Shown here one piece after another: positions 55,268 through 63,914 of a stretch of DNA of 64,000 nt. Each line of letters begins with the position of its first letter. Position 1 is the stretch's first letter. Under the pieces are notes generated by a model, which saw only the letters and a program-made list of their open reading frames with translations, did not search any database and was not told where the DNA came from. Made by a program: the position numbers and the translations under genes. This DNA is from Acinetobacter baumannii (GTDB taxonomy: Bacteria > Pseudomonadota > Gammaproteobacteria > Pseudomonadales > Moraxellaceae), in NCBI RefSeq assembly GCF_009759685.1, contig NZ_CP046654.1, positions 3,348,001 through 3,412,000 on the forward strand, read 5' to 3'.

Positions 55268-56689
55268 ATGTGGGAATTATTTGTAATTCTACTTTCGCTT
55301 GGGCTGTTAATGTATACAGCTTACAAGGGCTTTTCTGTCATTCTCATGGCACCAATTTGTGCCTTACTTGCAGTTTTACTCATTAACCCAGCCAATGTTT
55401 TACCGTTTTATTCGGGTGTTTTTATGCCCAAAATGGTGAACTTTATTAAAGATTACTTTCTTGTGTTTTTGCTGGGGGCAATTTTCGGTAAAGTCGTTGA
55501 AATGTCAGGAATTGCTGAGTCTATTGCTCGCACCATTGTAAGATGGATTGGGGCAAAAAAAGCAATTTTAACGGTTGTATTACTAGGTGCTATTTTAACC
55601 TATAGCGGTGTAAGTTTATTCGTTGCTGTATTTGCAATTTATCCCTTTGCAAACCAGCTATTTAGACAAGCGAATATTCCAAAACGTTTAATTCCAGGAA
55701 CCATTGCGCTGGGTGCATTTACATTTACTATGGATGCTTTGCCTGGTACACCGCAAATTCAAAATGTAATTCCAACCACATTCTTTGGCACCAATATTTA
55801 TGCCGCACCATTTCTAGGAATTATTGGTGCTATTTTTGTTCTATGCATGGGTTTGGCTTACTTAGAATGGCGTCGCCGAGCTGCTGCAAAAGCTGGCGAA
55901 GGCTTCTCGGGTTTTGGCGTAGACAATACGCCATCTCAAGAAATTGAAGCCGATATGAACTTGCAAAATAATGGAAGTACGGCTCGTCAGTTTTTAGCGT
56001 TTGTGCCTCTCATTCTTGTTGCCGTAATGAACAAATATTTGTCTAAAGCAATCAAAGAGTGGTATCCAAATGGTTTTGATTTTGCTGCAGTTGGATTAGC
56101 GGATTACACCGTAGACGTTGCAAAAACTGGTGCGATCTGGGCAGTTGGTCTTGCGCTGATTGTCGGGATTATTACTGCAATTTTGTTTGATTATCAACGT
56201 GTAGTGACGAACTTCAAAGAAGGCATTAATGCCAGTATTGGTGGCTCACTTTTAGCTGTGATGAATACAGCTTCTGAGTATGGTTTCGGTGCAATTATTG
56301 CGTCATTACCGGGTTTTGCCATGATTAGTCATGCAATGAGCAGTACTTTTACAAATCCATTAGTCAATGGGGCTGTGACAACAACTGTTTTAGCAGGTAT
56401 TACTGGTTCAGCTTCTGGGGGTATGAGTATCGCTTTAAGTGCGATGGCTGAACAATATAACGCCGCGATTTTAGCTGCGGGTATTCCACCAGAAGTCATG
56501 CACCGTGTAGTTGCGATGGCGTCAGGCGGTATGGATACGCTTCCGCATAATGGTGCCGTTATCACTTTACTCGCTGTTACAGGCTTAACCCATAAACAAT
56601 CGTATAAAGATATTTTTGCAGTCACGGTAATTAAAACGTTAGCGGTATTTGTGGTCATTACGGTCTTTACCGTAACAGGTATTGTTTAA
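55268..56689 (+). CDS. GntP-family permease, probable 3-hydroxybutyrate importer
   Basis: A 473-residue permease of the GntP family with about 12-14 helices. Residues LLSLGLLMYTAYKGFSVILMAP, FTMDALPGTPQIQNVIPTTF and VVAMASGGMDTLPHNGAVIT are typical of the branch beside 3-hydroxybutyrate dehydrogenase genes. It is followed 33 bases later by that dehydrogenase, so I assign 3-hydroxybutyrate or a related hydroxy acid as the substrate, by context. Confidence 0.82.
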   Translation: MWELFVILLSLGLLMYTAYKGFSVILMAPICALLAVLLINPANVLPFYSGVFMPKMVNFIKDYFLVFLLGAIFGKVVEMSGIAESIARTIVRWIGAKKAILTVVLLGAILTYSGVSLFVAVFAIYPFANQLFRQANIPKRLIPGTIALGAFTFTMDALPGTPQIQNVIPTTFFGTNIYAAPFLGIIGAIFVLCMGLAYLEWRRRAAAKAGEGFSGFGVDNTPSQEIEADMNLQNNGSTARQFLAFVPLILVAVMNKYLSKAIKEWYPNGFDFAAVGLADYTVDVAKTGAIWAVGLALIVGIITAILFDYQRVVTNFKEGINASIGGSLLAVMNTASEYGFGAIIASLPGFAMISHAMSSTFTNPLVNGAVTTTVLAGITGSASGGMSIALSAMAEQYNAAILAAGIPPEVMHRVVAMASGGMDTLPHNGAVITLLAVTGLTHKQSYKDIFAVTVIKTLAVFVVITVFTVTGIV

Positions 56690-56722
56690 ATCAGCACGTT
56701 ATAAGTATTAAGGAGTAAATAA

Positions 56723-57508
56723 ATGACAAAACTTTTAGACGGTAAGGTGGCTTTTATTACAGGTTCTGCAAGTGGTATCGGTCTAGAGATTGCTAAGAAA
56801 TTTGCTCAAGAAGGTGCCAAAGTTGTTATTTCTGATATGAATGCCGAAAAGTGTCAAGAAACGGCGAGCTCACTTAAAGAGCAAGGTTTTGATACCTTAT
56901 CTGCACCATGTGATGTGACCGATGAAGTTGCTTATAAACAAGCTATTGAGCTCACTCAAAAGACCTTTGGTACGGTTGATATCTTAATTAATAATGCTGG
57001 TTTCCAACATGTTGCGCCTATTGAAGAATTTCCAACGGCTGTTTTTCAAAAGCTAGTTCAAGTCATGTTAACTGGGGCATTTATTGGTATTAAACATGTT
57101 TTTCCAATCATGAAAGCTCAAAAATATGGTCGTATTATTAATATGGCGTCAATTAATGGCTTGATTGGTTTCGCTGGGAAGGCAGGTTATAACAGCGCTA
57201 AACATGGAGTAATTGGCCTAACAAAAGTTGCCGCATTAGAATGTGCACGTGACGGTATTACGGTAAATGCTCTATGCCCAGGTTATGTAGATACACCATT
57301 GGTTCGTGGGCAAATTGCAGATTTGGCTAAAACCCGTAATGTGAGTTTAGACAGCGCACTTGAAGATGTAATTTTGGCAATGGTTCCTCAAAAGCGTTTA
57401 CTCTCTGTTGAAGAAATTGCTGACTATGCGATTTTCCTTGCGAGTAGCAAAGCAGGTGGGGTAACAAGCCAAGCTGTCGTGATGGATGGCGGTTATACGG
57501 CCCAATAA
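56723..57508 (+). CDS. 3-Hydroxybutyrate dehydrogenase (SDR)
   Basis: A 261-residue NAD-dependent short-chain dehydrogenase oxidising (R)-3-hydroxybutyrate to acetoacetate. It has TGSASGIGLEIAK, NNAGFQHVAPIEEF (the NNAGFQHV stretch is characteristic of this enzyme), the catalytic Ser in NMASINGLIG and Tyr-x-x-x-Lys in YNSAKHGV, and LCPGYVDTPLVRGQI. AGGAG precedes the ATG. Co-transcribed with the permease; its product acetoacetate would feed ScoAB. Confidence 0.9.
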   Translation: MTKLLDGKVAFITGSASGIGLEIAKKFAQEGAKVVISDMNAEKCQETASSLKEQGFDTLSAPCDVTDEVAYKQAIELTQKTFGTVDILINNAGFQHVAPIEEFPTAVFQKLVQVMLTGAFIGIKHVFPIMKAQKYGRIINMASINGLIGFAGKAGYNSAKHGVIGLTKVAALECARDGITVNALCPGYVDTPLVRGQIADLAKTRNVSLDSALEDVILAMVPQKRLLSVEEIADYAIFLASSKAGGVTSQAVVMDGGYTAQ

Positions 57509-57522
57509 TTTAATTGTTTTAT

Positions 57523-57554
57523 AAAAGCCGCTTATTCTATATAAGCGGTTTTTT
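57523..57554 (+). terminator. Terminator after 3-hydroxybutyrate dehydrogenase
   Basis: CCGCTTAT and ATAAGCGG form an 8-bp stem with loop TCTAT, flanked by AAAAG and six T. Confidence 0.85.
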
Positions 57555-57779
57555 ATTCGTTAAAATTTACGATAGTCTGCTGTTCAAAATAATGCTTTAT
57601 CTCTACTATAACTTGTTATAAAAAACTAAGAAAATAAGTTCGTTAGGGTATAAATTTATACTTTAAAGGTATTTAACTTATTTCCATTTTTAAAATTTAA
57701 TAGAGTATGAGAAAGTAATATTTACGCTATTTCCTGATTAGATATTTTCAGGAAAACTCGTCAATTAAAGGGTATTAAT

Positions 57780-57795
57780 TGGCATACAAGTTGCT
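57780..57795 (+). promoter_or_regulatory. Sigma-54-like (-24/-12) promoter before the AraC/XylS gene
   Basis: TGGCATA-CAAG-TTGCT with GG and GC exactly 10 bases apart, matching the TGGCAC-N5-TTGC consensus. The GC is 36 bases before the ATG, which leaves about 25 bases of leader. Confidence 0.7.
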
Positions 57796-57830
57796 TTTTT
57801 AGCAATAAGTTTTAGCTAGGTGAAAAGGAT

Positions 57831-58817
57831 ATGATATCACTCAGCCAACAGATGGAACTCAATCATTATTCACGCAAAGCTGAATTTGCGCAGAATCTGA
57901 TGTCCACAATTTGTGGTGAACACCGTCTAGACACAATTTACAAAAATAATCTCGATTTCCACTATGACGGAATGCGTTTGCCCAATAAAAAAATGGCAAT
58001 CGGCACAATCAGTTATGGTGCAAACGTCGCTATCAACATCTCAAATTTAAAAGCTTATAGCATTAGTTTACCTATACAGGGGCGACAAGCTCTTAACATT
58101 CGTGGTGCACATTATCAATCTGATGAAAACAGAGGCCTAATTGTTTCAAATAATGATCAACAAGATCTGATTATCGATAAAGACTGTAGAAAATTTCAGG
58201 TGGTTATTCCTGAGCGAAGTATGCAGATTGTCCTTGCAGATTTACTGAATAAACCTATAGAAACGCCTATCATTTTTAACCCTGAAATGCACTTAGACTC
58301 TGAGCAACTGATTGGAGCGTGGTGGAAGAATATTCAGAATTTTTTACAGCTAAAATCGCAATATAGCAATTTTTATGGTTTACAGATGTTATCTGAAGAC
58401 TATGAAAATTTTGTAATTAAAGCCTTACTATTATCTCAAGAAAACAACTACTCTGAAGCTTTAAAGTCACTCTCACATCAAGATGAGCCAGCTTATATTC
58501 GAAAGGTTCGTAATTTTATTATTGAACATGCTCACGAAGAAATCTGTGCAGAAGACTTGCAGCGTTTGGCGGGGGTTTCAAAATCAAAATTGTATGATGA
58601 ATTTCAACAATACTACGGCACCAGCCCAATGTCGTATTTGAAAAAATATCGTCTTCAACAAATTTACAAAATCTTGAGCACTACAGGAGCAGATAGAAAG
58701 ATTTCTATTTCAAAGCTTGCCTATGACTGGGGCTTTAATCACTTAAGTCGTTTTTCTCAAGAATATCGTGAAGAGTTTGGCGAAAATCCAAGTGAGACTA
58801 AAGGCAAAATTTTCTGA
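57831..58817 (+). CDS. AraC/XylS-family regulator of the indole cluster (IifR-like)
   Basis: A 328-residue activator. The N-terminal about 200 residues follow the AraC ligand-binding type seen in AntR and CbdS-like regulators (AINISNLKAYSISLPIQGRQAL); the C-terminal about 105 residues hold the double helix-turn-helix (EICAEDLQRLAGVSKSKLYD and KISISKLAYDWGFNHLSRFS) ending GENPSETKG. It neighbours the MFS and iif-type genes and is the probable activator binding the direct repeat before iifA. A -24/-12-like promoter lies just upstream, unusual for this family. Confidence 0.82.
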   Translation: MISLSQQMELNHYSRKAEFAQNLMSTICGEHRLDTIYKNNLDFHYDGMRLPNKKMAIGTISYGANVAINISNLKAYSISLPIQGRQALNIRGAHYQSDENRGLIVSNNDQQDLIIDKDCRKFQVVIPERSMQIVLADLLNKPIETPIIFNPEMHLDSEQLIGAWWKNIQNFLQLKSQYSNFYGLQMLSEDYENFVIKALLLSQENNYSEALKSLSHQDEPAYIRKVRNFIIEHAHEEICAEDLQRLAGVSKSKLYDEFQQYYGTSPMSYLKKYRLQQIYKILSTTGADRKISISKLAYDWGFNHLSRFSQEYREEFGENPSETKGKIF

Positions 58818-58834
58818 TATTTAACTTTCGCAAT

Positions 58835-58868
58835 AAAAAACTGATTTAAGTAATTAAATCAGTTTTTT
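58835..58868. terminator. Bidirectional terminator
   Basis: AAAAAACTGATTTAA and TTAAATCAGTTTTTT form a 15-bp stem with loop GTAA between the converging regulator and MFS genes. Confidence 0.9.
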
Positions 58869-58884
58869 ATTTATTGCTTAATAT

Positions 58885-60228
58885 TTATAGACTTTCTTCA
58901 AGTTTTAACACTTGTTTGTGTTTAGATTTTTCATAGATCACTTTCAGGCTAAGTGCAGTAAATGAGATGAAAGTTGGTAAAGCGAGAATAAAGAAAATAC
59001 CGCTTAAACTTAAGTTAAAGGTGAAAATGAATGAGCCAAAGAAAGCACCTAAAATTGCACCGATACGACCAATACCATGCATCCATGAAACACCAACCGC
59101 GCGGCACACTGCTGGGTAGAACATAGCTGCAAGTGGCAGTAATGAGGACTGTGCACCAGCCAGTAATGCACCAATTAAGAAGATAGTAAGGCCTAATAAG
59201 AAAATATTTGAGCTCACTAGACCAGCAACAATAAATAGGCTGAAAGCGATGAGATATGAATATTTAATCACTGTAGTTGGGTTTAGTTTATCCATGTACC
59301 ATCCCATAATGGTTGCGCCAATTACACCGCCAAAAGGGAAAATCGCAGCAATTAAACTAAACTGTTGGGTACTAAAACCTGCTGTTTTTAAAATCGTTGG
59401 CATCCAGCTTGTTAAAAGATAGAACACCAAAAGACTGGAAAAACAGCAGATCCAAAGCATGCTTGAACCCCACAAATATTTTCCTAAAACCACTTTAACC
59501 GGATTTTCATCTGAAGGATTTTCTGCTTGAGCTAAAATAAGTTTTACTGGCTCTTGGAAGGAATGGCCTTGAATATTTTCTAAAATACGCTGCGCTTTAT
59601 CTTGTTGATGACGTGTAATTAAGTATTGAGTTGATTCAGGTAATTTAAGTAATAAAGCAACCACTAAAATTAGCGGAATACTTCCGCCAATAATAATCAC
59701 TTTGGCCCAGCCATAGCTTTCTAACAGATAAGCTGATAACACACCGCCACAAGAAATACCCAGCATAAATCCACAGCCAGCAAGCCCTGTGAGAAATGCT
59801 TTACGTTTTACAGGCATATATTCTGAGACAATGGTACTAATGTTTGGCATAGCTGCGCCTAAACCTACGCCAGTAATAAAGCGATAAATCATTAAGTCTT
59901 GAGTTGAATTAGCAAAGCCACACAAAATCGTAAATATAGAAAATAAAAGACTTGTAAAAACAATAACACCTTTACGGCCAAATTTATCGGCTAAGGGGCC
60001 AGAAATGATTGCACCAATTGACATACCGACTAAAGCAGCACTTAAAACGGGAGCAAGTTGAGGCTTGGTAATTCCCCAATCATCCAGTAATGCTGGTGCA
60101 ACAAAACCAATAATTCCTGTGTCTAGACCATCACAGAAAAAGACAAAAAAGCCTAGGATAAAAACCATCCACTGTAGTGGAGACAGTTTTTCGCGATTGA
60201 TAATCGTGTTTGCATCTATCGTTTTCAT
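58885..60228 (-). CDS. MFS transporter, aromatic acid:H+ symporter (AAHS) type
   Basis: A 447-residue major facilitator with 12 helices of the PcaK/BenK branch. It has the FFCDGLDTGIIGFVAPALL motif of helix 1, GPLADKFGRKGVIVF between helices 2 and 3, and FITGVGLGAAMPNIS. AAHS members import aromatic acids such as benzoate or anthranilate. Transcribed away from iifA, with AAGGAA six bases before its ATG; the shared 327-base region could serve both. Likely cargo is an indole-pathway aromatic such as anthranilate (inference). Confidence 0.87.
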   Translation of the reverse strand: MKTIDANTIINREKLSPLQWMVFILGFFVFFCDGLDTGIIGFVAPALLDDWGITKPQLAPVLSAALVGMSIGAIISGPLADKFGRKGVIVFTSLLFSIFTILCGFANSTQDLMIYRFITGVGLGAAMPNISTIVSEYMPVKRKAFLTGLAGCGFMLGISCGGVLSAYLLESYGWAKVIIIGGSIPLILVVALLLKLPESTQYLITRHQQDKAQRILENIQGHSFQEPVKLILAQAENPSDENPVKVVLGKYLWGSSMLWICCFSSLLVFYLLTSWMPTILKTAGFSTQQFSLIAAIFPFGGVIGATIMGWYMDKLNPTTVIKYSYLIAFSLFIVAGLVSSNIFLLGLTIFLIGALLAGAQSSLLPLAAMFYPAVCRAVGVSWMHGIGRIGAILGAFFGSFIFTFNLSLSGIFFILALPTFISFTALSLKVIYEKSKHKQVLKLEESL

Positions 60229-60555
60229 ATGTATTCCTTCTTAAAATTATTTCATTCCCTAAGTAATTCAATGTATTCGTTACAAAACCTGTGTCTTTGA
60301 TTGAACTATTTTTAACCAACCTTCACTATCCAATAAGTCCTAATCTTCATCCATTTTTTCTAAATGAGATAAAAAGCATTCATTTCACTTTTAATTTAAT
60401 CTTTTGAAATATAGGTGTTTCTTATTTTTAATTTTTTATCCAGTTTGATTGATTTTGATAATTGCGCAGAGATTGGATAGTGCTTGCAGCTTTTGGACAG
60501 TCTAAAAAATTTTCAGATAGAAGATAAAGCCATAACAATGTCAGGAGTTGACACT
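60229..60555. other. Shared upstream region of the AAHS transporter and iifA
   Basis: A 327-base divergent gap. The half next to iifA carries the XylS-type direct repeat and promoter. An in-frame extension of iifA from a TTG at 60484 runs over that promoter and is not credible. The half near the transporter gene is AT-rich with no clear sites. Confidence 0.55.
60465..60521 (+). promoter_or_regulatory. iifA promoter with XylS-type direct repeat
   Basis: Two copies of the TGCA-N6-GGNTA half-site: CGCA-N6-GGATA (60465-60479) and TGCA-N6-GGACA (60485-60499), 20 bases apart, as in XylS and AntR sites. The second copy overlaps a TTGGAC -35 (60493-60498), with a weak -10 GATAGA at 60516-60521, 17 bases on. 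A weak promoter overlapping the site is typical of activation by this family. Confidence 0.72.
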
Positions 60556-61806
60556 ATGGCTGGTCAAACCATTCAAATTCAAACTGCATCTGGAAAGCAG
60601 TTCGGTGCATATCTAGCGACACCAGAAACAGGAAAAGGTCCCGGTGTGGTGCTTTGTCAGGAAATCTTTGGGGTGAATGCAGCAATGCGGGAAAAGGCAG
60701 ATTTTCTTGCAGAAGAAGGCTATACCGTTTTAGTACCTGATTTATTTTGGCGTGTAGCACCTAATATTGAACTGGGTTACACACCAGAAGATTTTCAAAA
60801 AGCTTTTGAACTTTATCAGCAATATGACGAAAACCTCGGTGTTGAAGATATTCAAGACAGCTTAGCTTTTTTAAAGACACGACCAGAATGTGATACCTCT
60901 ACAGGTCTCGGCGTGGTGGGCTATTGTTTAGGTGGAAAGCTAGCTTACTTGGCAGGCTGTCGACTTTCGGAAGTGGCATGTGCCATAGGTTATTACGGTG
61001 TAGGCATTGAAAAAGCGTTAGATGAGTTAGCTAACGTAAAAGGGCGTTTGGTTTTACATATTGCAGAACTGGACCAATTTACACCGCCAGATGCGAGACA
61101 AGCGATTGTCGATGCAGCTAATCAATATTCAAATGTACAAGCTTATGTTTACGAAGGCGTTGATCATGCCTTTGCACGACCAAAAAGCAACCATTACCAC
61201 AAACCTTCAGCACGCTTTGCTCACGAGCGTACAGTAACAGCTCTACATGAAACGATTGGACCGAAATATGACCTAGTCGCACTCTGGGAAGAGCATATCC
61301 GTCATGAATTCGATACGCGTGACGTCCCCGCAACTATGGCAACAATGGTCGCAGAACCTTATGTCAACCATATTCCAACGTTAACTGGTGGGGTAGGCCA
61401 AAGCCAGCTTGCTCGTTTTTATCAGTATCACTTTGTTCATCAAAACCCGAAAGATATGAAGATCACTTCGATCTCTCGTACGGTTGGCTCAACGCAAGTG
61501 GTAGACGAGTTCATTATGAGCTTTACACACGACGCTGAAATTGACTGGTTATTACCGGGTGTAAAACCAACTGGTAAATACGTCGAAATTCCAATGTTAG
61601 GTGTAATTCAGTTCAGAGGTTCAAAGCTGTGTCATGAGCATATTTACTGGGACCAAGCATCGGTGCTCGTTCAAATTGGTTTATTAGACCCAACAGGCTT
61701 ACCAGTTGCAGGTGTCGAGACAGCGCGAAAACTTCTTGATGAAGATCTTCCTTCCAATACGTTGATGCCATCTTGGTCAAGTAGTGAAGGCAAGCCAGTC
61801 AGTTAA
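60556..61806 (+). CDS. iifA: IifA-like protein: dienelactone-hydrolase domain fused to SnoaL-like domain
   Basis: A 416-residue two-domain protein. The start is the ATG at 60556, with AGGAG eight bases ahead. About 1-235 is a dienelactone hydrolase alpha/beta fold: VLCQEIFGVN, the nucleophile Cys in GVVGYCLGGKLAYL, the acid in LHIAELDQF and the His in YEGVDHAFARP. About 250-390 is a SnoaL/NTF2-like domain (YDLVALWEEHIRHEFDTRD, FRGSKLCHEHIYWDQASVL). In the indole-degradation operon of Acinetobacter, as I recall it, the first gene encodes a cofactor-free enzyme converting 3-hydroxyindolin-2-one to anthranilate. Gene order supports that here. Confidence 0.75.
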   Translation: MAGQTIQIQTASGKQFGAYLATPETGKGPGVVLCQEIFGVNAAMREKADFLAEEGYTVLVPDLFWRVAPNIELGYTPEDFQKAFELYQQYDENLGVEDIQDSLAFLKTRPECDTSTGLGVVGYCLGGKLAYLAGCRLSEVACAIGYYGVGIEKALDELANVKGRLVLHIAELDQFTPPDARQAIVDAANQYSNVQAYVYEGVDHAFARPKSNHYHKPSARFAHERTVTALHETIGPKYDLVALWEEHIRHEFDTRDVPATMATMVAEPYVNHIPTLTGGVGQSQLARFYQYHFVHQNPKDMKITSISRTVGSTQVVDEFIMSFTHDAEIDWLLPGVKPTGKYVEIPMLGVIQFRGSKLCHEHIYWDQASVLVQIGLLDPTGLPVAGVETARKLLDEDLPSNTLMPSWSSSEGKPVS

Positions 61807-61818
61807 GGAGTATTTGCA

Positions 61819-62604
61819 ATGAATATAAATTTAAGAGGAAAAGTTGCTGTGGTGAGCGGCGGTGCAACACTGATTGGTAAAGCTGTTGTACAAGCCTTGG
61901 TGAGTGCAGGTGCTCATGTCGCTATCTTAGATATTGATGCCAAAGGTAAGGCGATTGCCGAAAGCTTTAACCATGGCGTGATGTTTATTCAAACCGATTT
62001 AACCAGCGATGCGGCTATTCAACAAGCTGTGGCGGATATTCACCAACATTTAGGTGAAGTGAGTTACTTGGTCAATCTGGCATGTACCTACTTAGATGAC
62101 GGTTTTAAATCTTCACGTCAGGATTGGATACAAGCACTCGATCTTAATTTGGTCTCTACAATTGAGCTGAGCCGTGCTTTATACAATGACCTAAAAAAGC
62201 AGCAAGGTTCAATTGTTAACTTTACTTCCATTTCAGCCAAAGTGGCACAAACAGGGCGCTGGTTATATCCGGTTTCTAAGGCCGCGATACGTCAACTCAC
62301 ACAAAGCATGGCAATGGATTTTGCTGCCGATGGTATTCGCGTCAATTCGGTTTCTCCGGGTTGGACATGGTCTCGTGTCATTGCAGAAGTCAGCGGTAAT
62401 AACCGTGAAAAAGCCGATAGCGTGGCAGCCGATTATCACTTACTAGGCCGATTGGGTCATCCCGAAGAAGTCGCCAATGTTGTTTTGTTTTTATTGTCAT
62501 CCGCTGCGAGTTTTGTCACCGGAGCAGATTATGCGGTCGACGGTGGCTATTCAGTAATGGGCCCTGAAGGATCACAGCCCGCTATTCCACGTTTAGCCGA
62601 ATAG
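61819..62604 (+). CDS. iifB: IifB-like short-chain dehydrogenase
   Basis: A 261-residue SDR oxidoreductase: cofactor site SGGATLIGKAVVQAL, catalytic Ser in NFTSISAKVAQTGRWLY and Tyr-x-x-x-Lys in YPVSKAAIRQL, then SPGWTWSRVIAEVSG, and the C-terminal TGADYAVDGGYSV. The expected NNAG motif is replaced by VNLAC, a mild oddity. AGGAG precedes the ATG, 12 bases after iifA. By analogy to the iif operon it would oxidise the indole dihydrodiol. Function by gene order. Confidence 0.78.
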   Translation: MNINLRGKVAVVSGGATLIGKAVVQALVSAGAHVAILDIDAKGKAIAESFNHGVMFIQTDLTSDAAIQQAVADIHQHLGEVSYLVNLACTYLDDGFKSSRQDWIQALDLNLVSTIELSRALYNDLKKQQGSIVNFTSISAKVAQTGRWLYPVSKAAIRQLTQSMAMDFAADGIRVNSVSPGWTWSRVIAEVSGNNREKADSVAADYHLLGRLGHPEEVANVVLFLLSSAASFVTGADYAVDGGYSVMGPEGSQPAIPRLAE

Positions 62605-62647
62605 CACAGCGTTTTAAAAGCACATTTAGAAAATTATGGAGAATATT

Positions 62648-63886
62648 ATGCGCCGTATTGCAATTGTTGGAGCAGGACAGTCTGGTTTACAGCTTGGTTT
62701 AGGCTTATTAGATACAGGCTATGACGTGACCATGATCACCAACCGTACTGCCGATGAAATCCGTCAAGGTAAAGTCATGTCAAGCCAGTGTATGTTTCAT
62801 ACCGCTTTACAAACTGAACGTGACTTGGGACTAAATTTCTGGGAAGAACAATGTCCAGCCGTAGAAGGCATTGGGCTAGCTTTAGTGAACCCTGAAAATG
62901 GTGGTAAAGCATTTGAATGGAGCGCTCGTCTTGAGCGCTACGCTCAATCGGTCGATCAACGCGTCAAAATGCCCTATTGGATGGAAGAATTTGAACGCCG
63001 TGGCGGTCGATTGGTGATTCAAGATGTAGGAATAGAAGGGTTAGAACAACTCGCAAACGACTACGAGCTTGTATTGCTCGCGGCTGGTAAAGGTGAAGTT
63101 GTTAAACAGTTTGAACGTGATGATGTACGAAGTGTTTTTGATAAACCGCAGCGCGCTTTGGCTTTGACCTACGTCAAAAACATGAAGCCAATTTCACCTT
63201 ATTCACGTGTGACTTTTAACATTATTCCTGAAGTCGGGGAATACTTTTCATTTCCGGCACTAACCATCAATGGGCCTTGCGACATTATGGTGTTCGAAGG
63301 TATTCCAAATGGGCCAATGGACTGTTGGCAAGATGTGAAAACACCAGAACAGCACATGCAATGTAGTCTGGACTTACTCAAGAAATTTGTGCCTTGGGAA
63401 TATGAACGCTGCTCAAATGTTGAATTAACTGATGCTGGCGGTTATTTGGCAGGGCGTTTCCCACCGACCGTACGCAAACCCGTTTTAACCTTACCGTCTG
63501 GCAAGAAAATTTTTGGTATGGCAGATGCCTTAGTGGTCAATGATCCAATTACCGGCCAAGGCTCAAATAATGCGGCTAAGTGTAGCAAGATCTATTTTGA
63601 TGCCATTTTAGCCAATGATAATCAAAGCTTTAGCGAACAATGGATGGTTCAAACTTTTGAACGCTATTGGGCTTACGCAGAAAAAGTCGTGGCTTGGACC
63701 AATAGCTTGTTATTACCACCAGAGCCTCATGTCGTTGAACTCCTAGCAGCTGCAAGCCAGAACCAGCGCATTGCTTCAATTATGGCCAATAACTTTGATG
63801 ACCCGCGCGCCTTTGCTCCGTGGTGGTTTGATGCAAATCAGGCTCAAGCATTCTTAGCTTCAAAAAACACAGCAAAAGTGGCCTAA
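62648..63886 (+). CDS. iifC: IifC-like FAD monooxygenase, StyA family (indole oxygenase)
   Basis: A 412-residue flavoprotein of the styrene monooxygenase A family. The start is the ATG at 62648 (MRRIAIVGAGQSG) with GGAG ahead; an ATG 12 bases earlier is in frame but lies at the ribosome site. FAD site AIVGAGQSGLQLGLGLLDTG at the N-terminus, GMADALVVNDPITGQGSNNA near residue 300, and the StyA-type helical C-terminus. It should take reduced FAD from the flavin reductase that begins 28 bases downstream and epoxidise the indole ring. Family firm; indole as substrate is inferred from the cluster. Confidence 0.82.
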   Translation: MRRIAIVGAGQSGLQLGLGLLDTGYDVTMITNRTADEIRQGKVMSSQCMFHTALQTERDLGLNFWEEQCPAVEGIGLALVNPENGGKAFEWSARLERYAQSVDQRVKMPYWMEEFERRGGRLVIQDVGIEGLEQLANDYELVLLAAGKGEVVKQFERDDVRSVFDKPQRALALTYVKNMKPISPYSRVTFNIIPEVGEYFSFPALTINGPCDIMVFEGIPNGPMDCWQDVKTPEQHMQCSLDLLKKFVPWEYERCSNVELTDAGGYLAGRFPPTVRKPVLTLPSGKKIFGMADALVVNDPITGQGSNNAAKCSKIYFDAILANDNQSFSEQWMVQTFERYWAYAEKVVAWTNSLLLPPEPHVVELLAAASQNQRIASIMANNFDDPRAFAPWWFDANQAQAFLASKNTAKVA

Positions 63887-63914
63887 GGTCAAAATATCAA
63901 AGGGAGATTTAAAA

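Larger units (their letters stand above)
57509..57830. other. Gap between the hydroxybutyrate dehydrogenase and AraC/XylS regulator genes
   Basis: A 322-base region: terminator at 57523-57554, then an AT-rich stretch and a -24/-12-like promoter at 57780-57795 facing the regulator gene. No ORF. Confidence 0.5.

Noticed and set aside
60484..60555. TTG start extending IifA by 24 residues
   Set aside because: The extension spans the promoter and direct repeat; the ATG at 60556 has a clear AGGAG.
62213..62446. Small open frame within iifB
   Set aside because: It is a shifted-frame shadow of a well-supported dehydrogenase.
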